From assembly GCF_023701485.1 (NCBI RefSeq), contig NZ_JAMQBK010000024.1, positions 124,001 through 188,000 on the forward strand: a stretch of 64,000 nucleotides of DNA, given 5' to 3'. Positions 25,229 to 33,987 of this stretch are shown one piece after another. This DNA is from Aporhodopirellula aestuarii. Lineage in GTDB: Bacteria > Planctomycetota > Planctomycetia > Pirellulales > Pirellulaceae. The translations under genes and the position numbers were made by a program. Position 1 is the stretch's first letter, and each line of letters begins with the position of its first letter. The notes beneath the pieces were generated by a model. It ran no database searches. It was given only the letters and a program-made list of their open reading frames with translations, and was not told where the DNA came from.

Positions 25229-28200
25229 ATGCTTAATTCAATCATCCGATTCGCGTTAAAACAACGCTTGCTCGTCATCGCCGTTGCCTTGTTCCTGGTG
25301 GGATTCGGGACTTGGCAAGCGATGCAGGCTCCCATCGACGTCTTCCCCGACCTCAACCGGCCTCGCGTGGTCATCATGACTGAGGCACCGGGGTTGGCGC
25401 CAGAGGAAGTCGAAACGCTCGTGACTTTCCCCATCGAAACAGCGGTCAACGGAGCCAACGGCGTGCAGGCGGTTCGCAGTGCGTCGGGCGTCGGCATCTC
25501 GGTCATCTACGTTGAGTTCGATTGGAACACGGACATCTACAACGACCGCCAAATTGTCGCCGAGCGGTTGCAACTCGTCCAAGAACGGATGCCCAAAGGA
25601 GTCAAGCCGACACTAGCACCAGTCTCGTCCATCATGGGCCAGATTTTGATGCTGGGGATGTGGAGCAACGATGGTGCAACGGAACCGCTGGAATTAAGGA
25701 CGCTCGGCGACTGGGTCGTACGCCAACGATTGCTGACGATCCCTGGTGTGTCGCAAGTATTCACAATGGGTGGCGGTCGCAAGCAGTTTCAAGTGTTGGT
25801 CGATCCTGACGCGATGTTGCGATTCGGAATTGCGTTGCATGAAGTCAAGAAAGCCGTTCAAGACAGCAACCAGAACGCGACTGGCGGATACTTGGACGAA
25901 CAGGGGCCAAACGAGTTACTCGTTCGTGGTCTGGGTCGTGTCCAGAGCATCGAAGACCTGCAAAAGGTCGTCGTCACGATGAAGGAAGGCCGACCGATCT
26001 CGCTGGGCCAGATCGCTCGCGTCATCGAAGGCCCTCAGGTCAAACGAGGCGATAGTTCGGCCTGGGTACGAAACGAAGAAGGTGAGTTTTCAGGTGGCCC
26101 TGCCGTCATTCTCACGATCAACAAGCAACCTGGCGCTGACACGCGGCGCGTCACCGAGGACGTGATGGCTGCGATTGATGAGTTGCGGCCTTCCTTGCCT
26201 GGTGATCTCCGCATCGAACCGCTTTACACGCAAAAGTCGTTCATTGACCGAGCGATTGAGAACGTCGTTGAGGCGTTGCGTGACGGCGGCATCCTGGTCG
26301 TCATCATTCTGTTCTTGTTCTTGATGAACGTTCGCACGACGTTCATCACGCTGACGGCGATTCCGTTGTCGTTGGTAATGACAGCGATCGTGTTCTCGAT
26401 CTTCGGACTCTCGATCAACACGATGACGCTGGGCGGTTTGGCTGTTGCGATCGGCGAATTGGTCGATGATGCGATCGTGGATGTCGAGAACATCTATCGA
26501 CGACTCAAAGAGAACCGGGGGAGCGATAACCCGAAGCATCCTCTGTTGGTGGTATTCCGTGCGAGTATTGAGATTCGCAACTCAATTGTGTTCGGAACGA
26601 TGATCGTCATCCTTGTCTTTCTACCGCTGTTCGCACTCTCTGGCATGGAAGGACGCCTGTTCGCTCCACTCGGTGTCGCGTACATCGTTTCGATTCTGTC
26701 GTCGCTGTTGGTTTCCCTAACCGTAACTCCCGTGCTGTCGTACTGGTTGCTTGGTAAACAGAAGCTCAAGGGGCATGAAAAAGACGGTTTCGTCCTGCGA
26801 GGTATTAAGTGGATCGGCGACAAAGTCATCCGCTTCAGTCTGACTGTGCCGCGATTTAACTTAGCGGTTACAGCGATTCTGGTCGCTCTATCAGGGATGT
26901 TTCTGATGAGTCTGGAACGCGATTTTCTGCCTCCGTTCAATGAAGGTGCCGTACAACTCAACGTCGTCTTGCCACCGGGAACTTCACTGGCGACTTCCAA
27001 CGACATTTCCAGCCGCGTCGAAACGCGATTGCGAGAGATTGAAGACATCGAAGGATTCATTCGACGTACTGGTCGTGCCGAACTGGATGAACACGCCGAG
27101 GGCGTGAACATGAGCGAGTTTATTTTGGAACTCGATCCCGAGTCACCGCGATCCCGCGAAGAACAGCTCGAAGAGATTCGCGAAGCGATGGCGGATATTC
27201 CTGGCATCGTCACGGCGGTCGAGCAACCCATCGCTCACTTGATCTCGCACATGATTTCAGGAGTGAAGGCGCAAATCGGCATCAAAATTTACGGTGACGA
27301 TCTCGACCTACTTAGACGTAAGGCGGGCGAGATGGAAGCGGCGATGAAGGCGGTGCCGGGAACGAAAGATGTGCTGGTCGAACCGCAGGTCATCATCCCA
27401 CAACTTCGGATTGAACTCGACCGCGACAAGCTGTTGCTTTACGGACTCAGTGCCGTCGAAGTCAATGAGTTCATCGAAACGGCGCTTAACGGACAAGTCG
27501 TTTCCGAAATCCTGATCGGCCAACGCACGTTCGATTTGATGCTGCGTCTGGATGAGGATTACCGCGAGAACCTGCAAACACTGCGTCGTTTGACGATTGA
27601 TCTTGCCGACGGCGGCAAGCTGCCACTGGAATCGGTCGCCAATATCTACGAATCAGGCGGCCCGAACACAATCAATCGCGAAGACGTTCGACGGCGGATC
27701 GTGTTGCAATGCAATGTGTCCGATCGCGGTGTGGTCGATGTGGTGCAAGACGTTCAAAAGAAGGTCCAACCCATCGTCGAGTCGCTGCCGCCGGGCTACT
27801 TCGTTCAATACAGCGGTCAGTTTGAAAGCCAACAGTCGGCCTCGCGAGTGATCGGCGTTCTATTTGCCGTCTCGCTCGTCGGCGTGTTCTTGGTGCTCTA
27901 CACGATGTTCCGCAGCGTCAATCTTTCGCTGCAAGTGATGATGGCCTTGCCGATGGCGTTCATCGGTTCGGTGGCCGCGTTGGTCATCACCGGCCAAACG
28001 CTGACGGTCGCCGCCATGGTTGGATTCATTTCGCTAGCCGGGATCGCGTCGCGCAACGGCATCCTGTTGCTGAACCACTACCTGCATCTCGTGCAGCACG
28101 AAGGCGAAGACTGGACGAAAGAAATGATCGTTCGCGCGGGACTCGAACGTCTCGCTCCCGTGTTGATGACTGCACTGACTTCCGGCATCGGCTTGGTCCC

Positions 28201-28480
28201 GTTGGTCATGGCGGCGGGCGAACCCGGCAAGGAAATCCTGTATCCAGTCGCGACAGTGATCCTCGGCGGCCTAATCAGCTCGACGCTGCTCGACTTCTTC
28301 GTTCACCCGGCATTGTTCTGGTTGATCGGCCTGAAATCGGCTGAGCGAGTTGTCAACGAATCCAGAACCGACATTCCTCTGTTTGAAGAATCCGAAGACG
28401 AGGAATCTCACCAACGAAACAACCCTTCTCCGTCACGGACGACCGAGACCTCCCAGCCCCTTTCCGAACCCGCGACCTAA
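25229..28480 (+). CDS. CusA/CzcA-family RND efflux pump
   Basis: A complete 1083-residue heavy-metal RND pump. The first helix starts near residue 12. The fourth-helix proton-relay segment reads GELVDDAIVDVEN (about 409-421), with several acidic residues and unlike the DFG form of the 3626 pump, so substrate class differs. Two large periplasmic loops, a LERLAPVLMTALTS segment near the C-terminus and twelve helices are as expected. A hydrophilic Ser/Pro/Thr tail follows. It belongs to the adaptor operon and is followed by two His-rich periplasmic proteins. I cannot assign the metal; a mono- or divalent cation is possible. Confidence 0.92.
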   Translation: MLNSIIRFALKQRLLVIAVALFLVGFGTWQAMQAPIDVFPDLNRPRVVIMTEAPGLAPEEVETLVTFPIETAVNGANGVQAVRSASGVGISVIYVEFDWNTDIYNDRQIVAERLQLVQERMPKGVKPTLAPVSSIMGQILMLGMWSNDGATEPLELRTLGDWVVRQRLLTIPGVSQVFTMGGGRKQFQVLVDPDAMLRFGIALHEVKKAVQDSNQNATGGYLDEQGPNELLVRGLGRVQSIEDLQKVVVTMKEGRPISLGQIARVIEGPQVKRGDSSAWVRNEEGEFSGGPAVILTINKQPGADTRRVTEDVMAAIDELRPSLPGDLRIEPLYTQKSFIDRAIENVVEALRDGGILVVIILFLFLMNVRTTFITLTAIPLSLVMTAIVFSIFGLSINTMTLGGLAVAIGELVDDAIVDVENIYRRLKENRGSDNPKHPLLVVFRASIEIRNSIVFGTMIVILVFLPLFALSGMEGRLFAPLGVAYIVSILSSLLVSLTVTPVLSYWLLGKQKLKGHEKDGFVLRGIKWIGDKVIRFSLTVPRFNLAVTAILVALSGMFLMSLERDFLPPFNEGAVQLNVVLPPGTSLATSNDISSRVETRLREIEDIEGFIRRTGRAELDEHAEGVNMSEFILELDPESPRSREEQLEEIREAMADIPGIVTAVEQPIAHLISHMISGVKAQIGIKIYGDDLDLLRRKAGEMEAAMKAVPGTKDVLVEPQVIIPQLRIELDRDKLLLYGLSAVEVNEFIETALNGQVVSEILIGQRTFDLMLRLDEDYRENLQTLRRLTIDLADGGKLPLESVANIYESGGPNTINREDVRRRIVLQCNVSDRGVVDVVQDVQKKVQPIVESLPPGYFVQYSGQFESQQSASRVIGVLFAVSLVGVFLVLYTMFRSVNLSLQVMMALPMAFIGSVAALVITGQTLTVAAMVGFISLAGIASRNGILLLNHYLHLVQHEGEDWTKEMIVRAGLERLAPVLMTALTSGIGLVPLVMAAGEPGKEILYPVATVILGGLISSTLLDFFVHPALFWLIGLKSAERVVNESRTDIPLFEESEDEESHQRNNPSPSRTTETSQPLSEPAT

Positions 28481-28521
28481 GACAGGAAGCGAACGGATCA
28501 TTTCCCATAAAGGAAAGTTCG

Positions 28522-29184
28522 ATGTTGAAACGAATTTCAAAACTGCTGTGCTTCGTCGCACTCGCATCGGTTGGCAGTCTTGCCAGTGCCGAAGAGTCGA
28601 TCGCATTCTGCTTGCCCCAGTGGAAAGAGATGCACTTCGACGATTCCGCCAAGGCGCAGCAGCACCTTGCTGCTGTACAAAAACTAGGCTGTGAAGCCAA
28701 GATCGACAGCCACGGTGGACACACCGATGTGGTATATCGCTCGCCAAAATGGAAGAGCATGGAAGTCGCCAACGACCAACTGGCTCACCAGTGGGAATCG
28801 TGGCTAAAGAAGGCGGGATTCGAGACCCTGCACGGTCACGCGGCGGATCACGGTGGCAATGATCATGCCGGGCATGAAGGTCACGACCATGCGGCACACG
28901 ATCACGCCGGACACAGTCACGCGGCAGGCCAAGTCGAAGAGGTCAACTACCGCATCACCGACTGGAAAACGATACACATTGAAAATCAAGAACAGCTCGC
29001 GGAGCTGACCGCAATGTTGAAGGGACTTGGATGCGAGCTGAAAAGCTCACAGCATTCCGGCCACGCCGACTTGAGTTTCCGCTGTCCGCAATGGAAACAC
29101 ATCGAAGTGGGTTCCCATGAAGTCGCGACGACCTGGGAGCAGTGGCTCGCGAAAACCGGCTTCGAGGTCAAACACAGTCACTAA
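28522..29184 (+). CDS. Secreted two-domain protein with His-rich linker
   Basis: A 220-residue exported protein. After the signal peptide (about 1-23) come two homologous domains of about 75 residues, each with a W-K-x-[MI]-[HE] opening, an LGCE core, a GH-[TA]-D pair, a second PxWK and a final W-x2-WL-x-K-[AT]-GFE. They are joined by a His-rich linker (about 105-137; GHEGHDHAAHDHAGHSH). I do not recognise the domain by name. It follows the pump by 41 bp with AAAGGA before the ATG, so it probably traps metal in the periplasm for the same system. Confidence 0.75.
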   Translation: MLKRISKLLCFVALASVGSLASAEESIAFCLPQWKEMHFDDSAKAQQHLAAVQKLGCEAKIDSHGGHTDVVYRSPKWKSMEVANDQLAHQWESWLKKAGFETLHGHAADHGGNDHAGHEGHDHAAHDHAGHSHAAGQVEEVNYRITDWKTIHIENQEQLAELTAMLKGLGCELKSSQHSGHADLSFRCPQWKHIEVGSHEVATTWEQWLAKTGFEVKHSH

Positions 29185-29232
29185 ACAGAGTCCAAATTTC
29201 AATCTCCAATCTTCCATCAACAATCTCCAACG
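29183..29232. repeat. AATCTCCAATCT-type intergenic repeat, copy 1
   Basis: This stretch contains TTTCAATCTCCAATCTTCC and AACAATCTCC. It matches the A/T-rich CAATCT motif seen at 29773, 30692 and 31963 between genes of the same cluster. Confidence 0.45.
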
Positions 29233-29241
29233 GAAAAACCA

Positions 29242-29772
29242 ATGAAACTTTCAAGCAAACTCTTCACGCTCGTTCTAGCATCGGCAACCTTCGGCTTCGT
29301 CGGCTGCAAAGAATCCGGCACCACCGTTGAAACGAATGCCCCGCCCGCCACCGTTGATACACATGACGATCACGCTGGTCACGCTCATCCCACAGAAGGA
29401 CCGCACCACGGCGGATTGATCGAACTGGGTAACGAGGAATACCACGCCGAACTCGTTCACGACGAAGACACCGGCTCGGTGACCATCTACGTGCTCAACG
29501 CCGCCGCGACGGAACAAGTTCCGATCGAATCGACCGAAGTGACGATCAACGTCAAACATGACGGCAAGCCAGAACAATTCAAGCTGGCCGCTTCGCCTGA
29601 TGCAAACGATCCCCAAGGCAAATCGTCACGCTTTGTTTCAACCGACGCCGAACTCGGCGAACACCTGGATGAAGAAGGAGCCGATCCCAAACTCGTCCTG
29701 ACGATCAACGGAAAATCGTTCCGAGGAACGATCGCGCACGACCATGACCACGAAGGTCACGACCACGAGTGA
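29242..29772 (+). CDS. His-rich lipoprotein
   Basis: A 176-residue predicted lipoprotein. The signal peptide ends in the lipobox FVGC (Cys near residue 22). It is followed by a His cluster (HDDHAGHAHPTEGPHHGG, about 41-58), then a beta-rich domain beginning LIELGNEEYHAELVHDED, and a His/Asp tail (AHDHDHEGHDHE). The GPHHGG-x-LIELG...YHAEL pattern is typical of proteins found beside CusB-like adaptors, and a diverged GPHGG version occurs in the 47730 product. Role inferred: periplasmic metal binding next to the 25229 pump. Confidence 0.75.
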   Translation: MKLSSKLFTLVLASATFGFVGCKESGTTVETNAPPATVDTHDDHAGHAHPTEGPHHGGLIELGNEEYHAELVHDEDTGSVTIYVLNAAATEQVPIESTEVTINVKHDGKPEQFKLAASPDANDPQGKSSRFVSTDAELGEHLDEEGADPKLVLTINGKSFRGTIAHDHDHEGHDHE

Positions 29773-29788
29773 TTGAAGATGGATGATT

Positions 29789-29834
29789 GCAGATTGGAGA
29801 TTGAAAAGCATCACTCTCCAATCTGCTTTGGTCT
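29789..29834 (+). terminator. Terminator-like hairpin within the second repeat copy
   Basis: GCAGATTGGAGA (29789-29800) and TCTCCAATCTGC (29815-29826) form a perfect 12-bp stem with a 14-nt loop. The T-rich stretch TTTGGTCTTTTTT follows. The hairpin is built from the dispersed CAATCT-type repeat and may end transcription after the lipoprotein gene. Confidence 0.65.
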
Positions 29835-29890
29835 TTTTTCAATCCGCTCTCTCGAATCTCAAATCTCCAATTACTAAAGGAATGACTACG

Positions 29891-30673
29891 ATGAAACGGA
29901 CTTTCAATCAAACGGCAATCGCACTGACGATGACGCTGGTAACTGCTTGCTTCGCGATGACTCAAACCGCTCGCGCGGCGAGCCCTGCCGAGCAAGCGAT
30001 ACAAGCTGCGTCGGCCAATAACCAGTTTGCGTTCGTGATGTTCTATCGCGGCAACGACGCGGCGACACAAAAGATGCACGGCACGTTGCGATCGTCTTTG
30101 TCCAGTCGGCAAGACGCAGTGATTGTGCCGGTGCAAATCGGTGACGTTTCCGAGCAAGCATTGGTCAAGCAATTTGATGCTACTCGGATGCCGATGCCCG
30201 CGACCGCTACGGTTGCTCCCAACGGTGCGGTGTGCAGCGTTTTCCCACGCCGGGTAACCGAGCAGCAACTTGCCGCCGCGATCGTTTCGCCTGGACAGAC
30301 ACAAATCCTCAAGGCTTTGCAAGACCGCAAGCTCGTGTTGCTGTGTGCTCAGCCTACCGCCGGTGCCCCGGTTCCCGTCGGAGTTCAACAGTTTCAGGCT
30401 GACAAACTTTATAGCAACCGAACCGAAGTCGTCACCGTGTTGGCAAACGATCCGGCCGAAGCTGAATTCTTGACCAAGATCGGAGTGAAGCCCGGCCAAC
30501 CGACACCCGTTGTCGCGTTCATGGCACCTCCGGGCGTCATGGTCGGCACGTTCAACGCTAACGTCAGTTTCGATGTCTTGGCGGAGAAGTTGGCTGCCGC
30601 TGGAAAATGCTGTGACGACGAAAACTGCAAACATCACCAGTCGGCTAGCTCAAAACAGCCATCGAGACGATAG
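29891..30673 (+). CDS. Secreted thioredoxin-fold-like protein without CxxC
   Basis: A 260-residue exported protein. The signal peptide ends near TARAASP (about residue 33). The next 110 residues ([10 protein letters not shown] ... [13 protein letters not shown]) follow the order of a thioredoxin fold, with a possible cis-Pro loop, but no active-site CxxC is present. A second region (about 140-230) looks like a partial repeat of the same fold. The C-terminus has [10 protein letters not shown], a possible metal site. AAAGGA 9 bp before the ATG at 29891 decides the start. It precedes the ABC permease gene. Function unknown. Confidence 0.65.
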   Translation: MKRTFNQTAIALTMTLVTACFAMTQTARAASPAEQAIQAASANNQFAFVMFYRGNDAATQKMHGTLRSSLSSRQDAVIVPVQIGDVSEQALVKQFDATRMPMPATATVAPNGAVCSVFPRRVTEQQLAAAIVSPGQTQILKALQDRKLVLLCAQPTAGAPVPVGVQQFQADKLYSNRTEVVTVLANDPAEAEFLTKIGVKPGQPTPVVAFMAPPGVMVGTFNANVSFDVLAEKLAAAGKCCDDENCKHHQSASSKQPSRR

Positions 30674-30691
30674 CGGTCGAGTCCGGCTGTA

Positions 30692-30728
30692 CCAATCTTC
30701 AATCCCAATTCAACAATCATCAATCGAC
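30692..30728. repeat. AATCTTCAATC-type intergenic repeat, copy 3
   Basis: CAATCTTCAATCCC and CAATCATCAATC lie between the thioredoxin-like gene and the ABC permease gene and match the repeats at 29183, 29773 and 31963. Confidence 0.4.
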
Positions 30729-30740
30729 GGAACGGATTCT

Positions 30741-31967
30741 ATGAAACTTCGACACATGATATGGAAAGAACTCTGGCAGCGGCCCACTCCGATGCTGACT
30801 AGTTTGCTGGCCGTCACGCTTGGCGTCACAGCACTCGTTGCGATTCAAAACATCACGGTGTTTACGGAACGCAAGATCGCTGGTGACATGGAGTCGCTCG
30901 GTGCGAACGTCTTGGTTTTGCCGCCCAGCGTCACGCTGCAAGACTACTACGGCGCCGATATGCACGGGCAGACGATGCCCGAAGAATACGTCACTCGGCT
31001 TGCATTCGCTCGGTTGCCCGGCGTCGAAAACTTGGCTCCAAAATTGTGCGTTGAGGCGGACGTCGACACGATTCCCGTCACGCTGACTGGTATCCTGCCC
31101 CGCAGCGAGTTTCAAGCCAAAGCAGCTTGGCAGGGCCTCGGGATGTTGGGCAATGCGGTCGGTAGCGATGCCGGTTGCTGTGCCACTGCGGCTGATACCG
31201 GTGCGGGGGATGACGATCCGAACTCACTGGCGACAACTCGCACGATCGCAGAGTTGGGCGACCGCGATGTGATCCTTGGACGTGATCTCGCCAGCCAACT
31301 GGGAGCGAAAACCGGCGATTCGTTGTCGCTACTCGGTGATGACTTTACGGTCCTCACGGTGCTGCCCGCGACTGGGACGATTGACGACGGACGCATGTTC
31401 GCTCACTTGCACAGCGTCCAAGACCTATCGGGTGCCGGACCAGTGGTGAATGTTATCGAGATCATGGCGTGCTGCGAAGATTCAGCGGGCGACTTAATCA
31501 CGAACCTGTCCGCCGAACTTCCCGAGACGCGAATCGTCACGATCGCCCAAGTGGTGCAAACGCAAATCGCCGTCAACGGACTGATGTCACGTTTGTCGTG
31601 GGTGTTCCTGTCGATCCTGCTGCTGGTCGGTGCCACGAGCATCGCCAGCGTGATGTACGCCAACGTGACCGAACGACGCAAGGAAATCGGCACGCTGATG
31701 GCGATCGGAGCCAGTCGCAACTTTGTCACACAAATGTTCCTTGGCAAAGCTGCGGTCTTGGGACTCGTCGGTGGAGCAGCGGGCTTTGTTGTTGGCACCA
31801 TCGTCGCCGCAGTGCTTGGACCGCAGTTGTTGGGCATTCACGTACAACCGATGCCGATGCTACTGGGCGTGGGGATGGGTACGGCAACGATCGTCGCGGT
31901 CGCCGCTAGCCTACTACCCGCCCGCCGCGCCGCTGGTCTCGACCCATGCCTCGTGTTTAACGATTGA
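30741..31967 (+). CDS. ABC transporter permease (MacB/LolC/FtsX type)
   Basis: A 408-residue inner-membrane permease. One N-terminal helix (about residues 20-40) is followed by a large periplasmic domain (about 41-275) and three C-terminal helices (from about 285) with [19 protein letters not shown], the typical FtsX-family coupling sequence. The periplasmic domain has an unusual insertion with two adjacent Cys ([12 protein letters not shown], about 150-160) and a second CC (MACCED), possibly metal-responsive. The ATG at 30741 starts the conserved N-terminus; the longer upstream frame overlaps the previous gene. It partners the ATPase at 32080. Confidence 0.88.
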   Translation: MKLRHMIWKELWQRPTPMLTSLLAVTLGVTALVAIQNITVFTERKIAGDMESLGANVLVLPPSVTLQDYYGADMHGQTMPEEYVTRLAFARLPGVENLAPKLCVEADVDTIPVTLTGILPRSEFQAKAAWQGLGMLGNAVGSDAGCCATAADTGAGDDDPNSLATTRTIAELGDRDVILGRDLASQLGAKTGDSLSLLGDDFTVLTVLPATGTIDDGRMFAHLHSVQDLSGAGPVVNVIEIMACCEDSAGDLITNLSAELPETRIVTIAQVVQTQIAVNGLMSRLSWVFLSILLLVGATSIASVMYANVTERRKEIGTLMAIGASRNFVTQMFLGKAAVLGLVGGAAGFVVGTIVAAVLGPQLLGIHVQPMPMLLGVGMGTATIVAVAASLLPARRAAGLDPCLVFND

Positions 31968-32077
31968 AGATTGATGATTGCAGGTTGGAGATTGAAAAGA
32001 AATCATGCTCCATTTCTGCCGTCATCTTCAATTCATCCACTAAATCTAAAATCTTCAATCTCAAATCTACAATTTCC
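31963..32077. repeat. CAATCT-type intergenic repeat, copy 4, palindromic
   Basis: The gap between the two ABC genes is almost filled by A/T-rich repeats. ATTGAAGAT (31963-31971) pairs with ATCTTCAAT (32024-32032). The stretch AAATCTTCAATCTCAAATCT follows near the 3' end. It resembles the copies at 29183, 29773 and 30692 and is probably REP-like. Confidence 0.5.
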
Positions 32078-32079
32078 CC

Positions 32080-32763
32080 ATGTATCAACTCAAAGCTGTC
32101 ACCCAGACCTACGAACGTCGAGGCCAAATCGTCACGGCACTCGACAACTCCGACCTCACGATTCCCGACAACGATTTCATTGCGATCGTTGGGCCGAGCG
32201 GAAGCGGCAAGACAACACTGCTATCTGTTCTCGGCGGCATGCTCGCGCCGTCCACTGGCGACGTGATGCTCGATGGCGAATCCTTGTACGACCTGTCGGT
32301 GGAAGAACGCACCGCATTACGAGGCCGCAAGATCGGCTTCGTGTTTCAATCGTTCAACTTGATCTCGTGGCTGACTGCCCGCGAAAACGTGCAAATCCCA
32401 CTCATGTTGTCTGGCAAAACCGCCAAACAACAAGAAGAGCGTGCGATGGAGATGCTCGACCGCGTTGGGTTGTCTGATCGAACCGATCACCGTCCGTCCG
32501 AAATGAGCCAAGGCCAGCAACAACGAGTCGCTTTGGCACGGACGCTCGCCAACGACCCACAAATCATCTTGGCCGATGAACCGACCGGAAACCTCGATTC
32601 AGAAACTCGCCAACAGGTAATGAGCTATCTGAATGAATTTCACCAAGACGGACGTACGATCGTCATGGTCACCCACGACGCCGACACCGCCGCGTTCGCG
32701 CACCGCACCATTCGCTTAGTCGCCGGAGTCACCCACGAGGTCGCCGTTGCAAAAGCCGCATGA
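32080..32763 (+). CDS. ABC transporter ATP-binding protein (MacB/LolD type)
   Basis: A 227-residue ATPase with Walker A GPSGSGKT (38-45), the Q-loop in FVFQSFNLI, the signature MSQGQQQR in place of LSGGQ, Walker B ILADEP with the TGNLD D-loop, and the switch His in VTHD. It energises the permease at 30741. With an FtsX-type permease it would drive a mechanotransmission step such as lipoprotein release or tripartite export, rather than classic transport through the membrane. The cluster position beside metal-binding secreted proteins suggests handling of these, which is inference. Confidence 0.93.
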   Translation: MYQLKAVTQTYERRGQIVTALDNSDLTIPDNDFIAIVGPSGSGKTTLLSVLGGMLAPSTGDVMLDGESLYDLSVEERTALRGRKIGFVFQSFNLISWLTARENVQIPLMLSGKTAKQQEERAMEMLDRVGLSDRTDHRPSEMSQGQQQRVALARTLANDPQIILADEPTGNLDSETRQQVMSYLNEFHQDGRTIVMVTHDADTAAFAHRTIRLVAGVTHEVAVAKAA

Positions 32764-32764
32764 G

Positions 32765-32842
32765 AAAAAGATGGGGAGTTGGGAGAGGGGGAGCCAGGGA
32801 GAAATCGTACTCCTTGTCTCCGTGTCTCCCAGACTCCCAACT
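32765..32842. repeat. Dispersed GATGGGGAGT repeat, copy 2, nested hairpin
   Basis: It begins AAAAAGATGGGGAGTTGGG just after the ATPase stop. AGTTGGGAG (32777-32785) pairs with CTCCCAACT (32834-32842), and inside it GGGAGA (32797-32802) pairs with TCTCCC (32825-32830). The first 15 bases are identical to the copy at 52740. Confidence 0.6.
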
Positions 32843-32954
32843 AGAAAACTGATGGCTGCCCTTCAGCCGTTAGCTAGGTTCCCGGACCGCGTCACTCACC
32901 AGCCGACGCGCCGGGAGCCGTTTTTCACCTCCCAACCCGAAAACAGAAATCCCT

Positions 32955-33716
32955 ATGGCCCTCATTGAAGAATTTGAACGCACTGGATCGTGGCTGTTCC
33001 GCTGGCGCAGCTATCTGCCGTTCGTGATCTTACCGTTGATCGTGACCGCCGTGCTGCGATATCCCGTGATTGAATTGCATCCCAATTTGCATTTCATTTG
33101 GAGCATCATCAGTCTCGGCGTTTCGCTAGTGGGATTGGCGGTTCGCTTTCACACAGTTGGCCACGCCGCTGACGGAACATCGGGTCGCAACACGAAAACG
33201 CAAGTTGCCGAAACACTCAACACAACCGGCTTCTATTCCATCGTCCGGCATCCACTGTACCTCGGCAATTTCCTGATTGCCCTCGGCATTGTGTTGCACT
33301 CCGCGGCTCCCTGGTTGGTTGTGGTCTACCTGATGGCATTCGCGTTGTATTACGAACGCATCATGTTCACCGAGGAAGCGTTCTTGCGAAAAACGTTTGG
33401 CAGTGTGTTCACCGATTGGTCCAATCGCACGCCCGCGTTCGCACCAAGACTTCGGCAATGGAAGTCAGCGGAACTCCCGTTAGACATCCCGAAAGTCATT
33501 CGAGCCGAGTCTGCTGCCGTCGCGGTCATCGCATTGACCTTCCCGGCATTGGAATTGGCGATGCACGAAGCTCAGCAAGGCAATGTCGCCATCGAAACAT
33601 CGTGGTACATCCTGCTCGGCAGCGGCATTCTTCTCTACATCATCGCTCGGGTTATGAAACGGCAACTCCGACGCTGGCTCAAGTACGAGCGAATCTTGTA
33701 CGAGGCTGCAAAGTGA
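32955..33716 (+). CDS. ICMT-like membrane methyltransferase-family protein
   Basis: A 253-residue integral membrane protein with five or six helices. The C-terminal half carries the isoprenylcysteine-methyltransferase/PEMT signature: GFYSIVRHPLYLGNFLIALG (about 92-111) and YYERIMFTEEAFL (about 134-146), the SAM-binding region of that superfamily. Bacterial members have unknown substrates. Its stop overlaps the BON gene start (GTGA), and the operon continues to an HtrA protease and a P1B-4 ATPase. Envelope lipid or lipoprotein methylation under metal stress is a guess. Confidence 0.8.
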   Translation: MALIEEFERTGSWLFRWRSYLPFVILPLIVTAVLRYPVIELHPNLHFIWSIISLGVSLVGLAVRFHTVGHAADGTSGRNTKTQVAETLNTTGFYSIVRHPLYLGNFLIALGIVLHSAAPWLVVVYLMAFALYYERIMFTEEAFLRKTFGSVFTDWSNRTPAFAPRLRQWKSAELPLDIPKVIRAESAAVAVIALTFPALELAMHEAQQGNVAIETSWYILLGSGILLYIIARVMKRQLRRWLKYERILYEAAK

Positions 33717-33955
33717 GATCGCAAAGCTCCAAGCACCCTCCTGCGAATCCTGAGACACTCAGCGTTAGAGTCGAACGCATCATCAAGCGATATGGTTTTG
33801 ACGAAGTGCAAGTCTCCAGCGATAAGTCCTGGCACGTCACTCTCACCGGCACCGTTGATGATGTCAACGACCGTGCGTTGGTCGTCGCGATCGCCCGAAC
33901 CACTCCGGGTGTCAACTTGGTCGGCAGTGAAATCACCCTAACCAAGCAGAACTAA
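33713..33955 (+). CDS. Small BON-domain protein, paralogue
   Basis: An 80-residue single BON domain without signal peptide (VERIIKRYGFDEV ... LTGTVDDVNDRAL ... ARTTPGV), related to the 10557 product. GTG at 33713 overlaps the stop of the ICMT-like gene. It sits 32 bp before the protease gene. Both BON genes in the window lie in operons that end with a P1B-ATPase gene. Confidence 0.78.
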   Translation: MRSQSSKHPPANPETLSVRVERIIKRYGFDEVQVSSDKSWHVTLTGTVDDVNDRALVVAIARTTPGVNLVGSEITLTKQN

Positions 33956-33987
33956 ACGGATTCACCTCTCGAACGGAAACATCTCCC

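Noticed and set aside
29705-30637. Minus-strand open frame of 310 codons
   Set aside because: It is antisense to the exported thioredoxin-like gene, which has a ribosome-binding site and a signal peptide.
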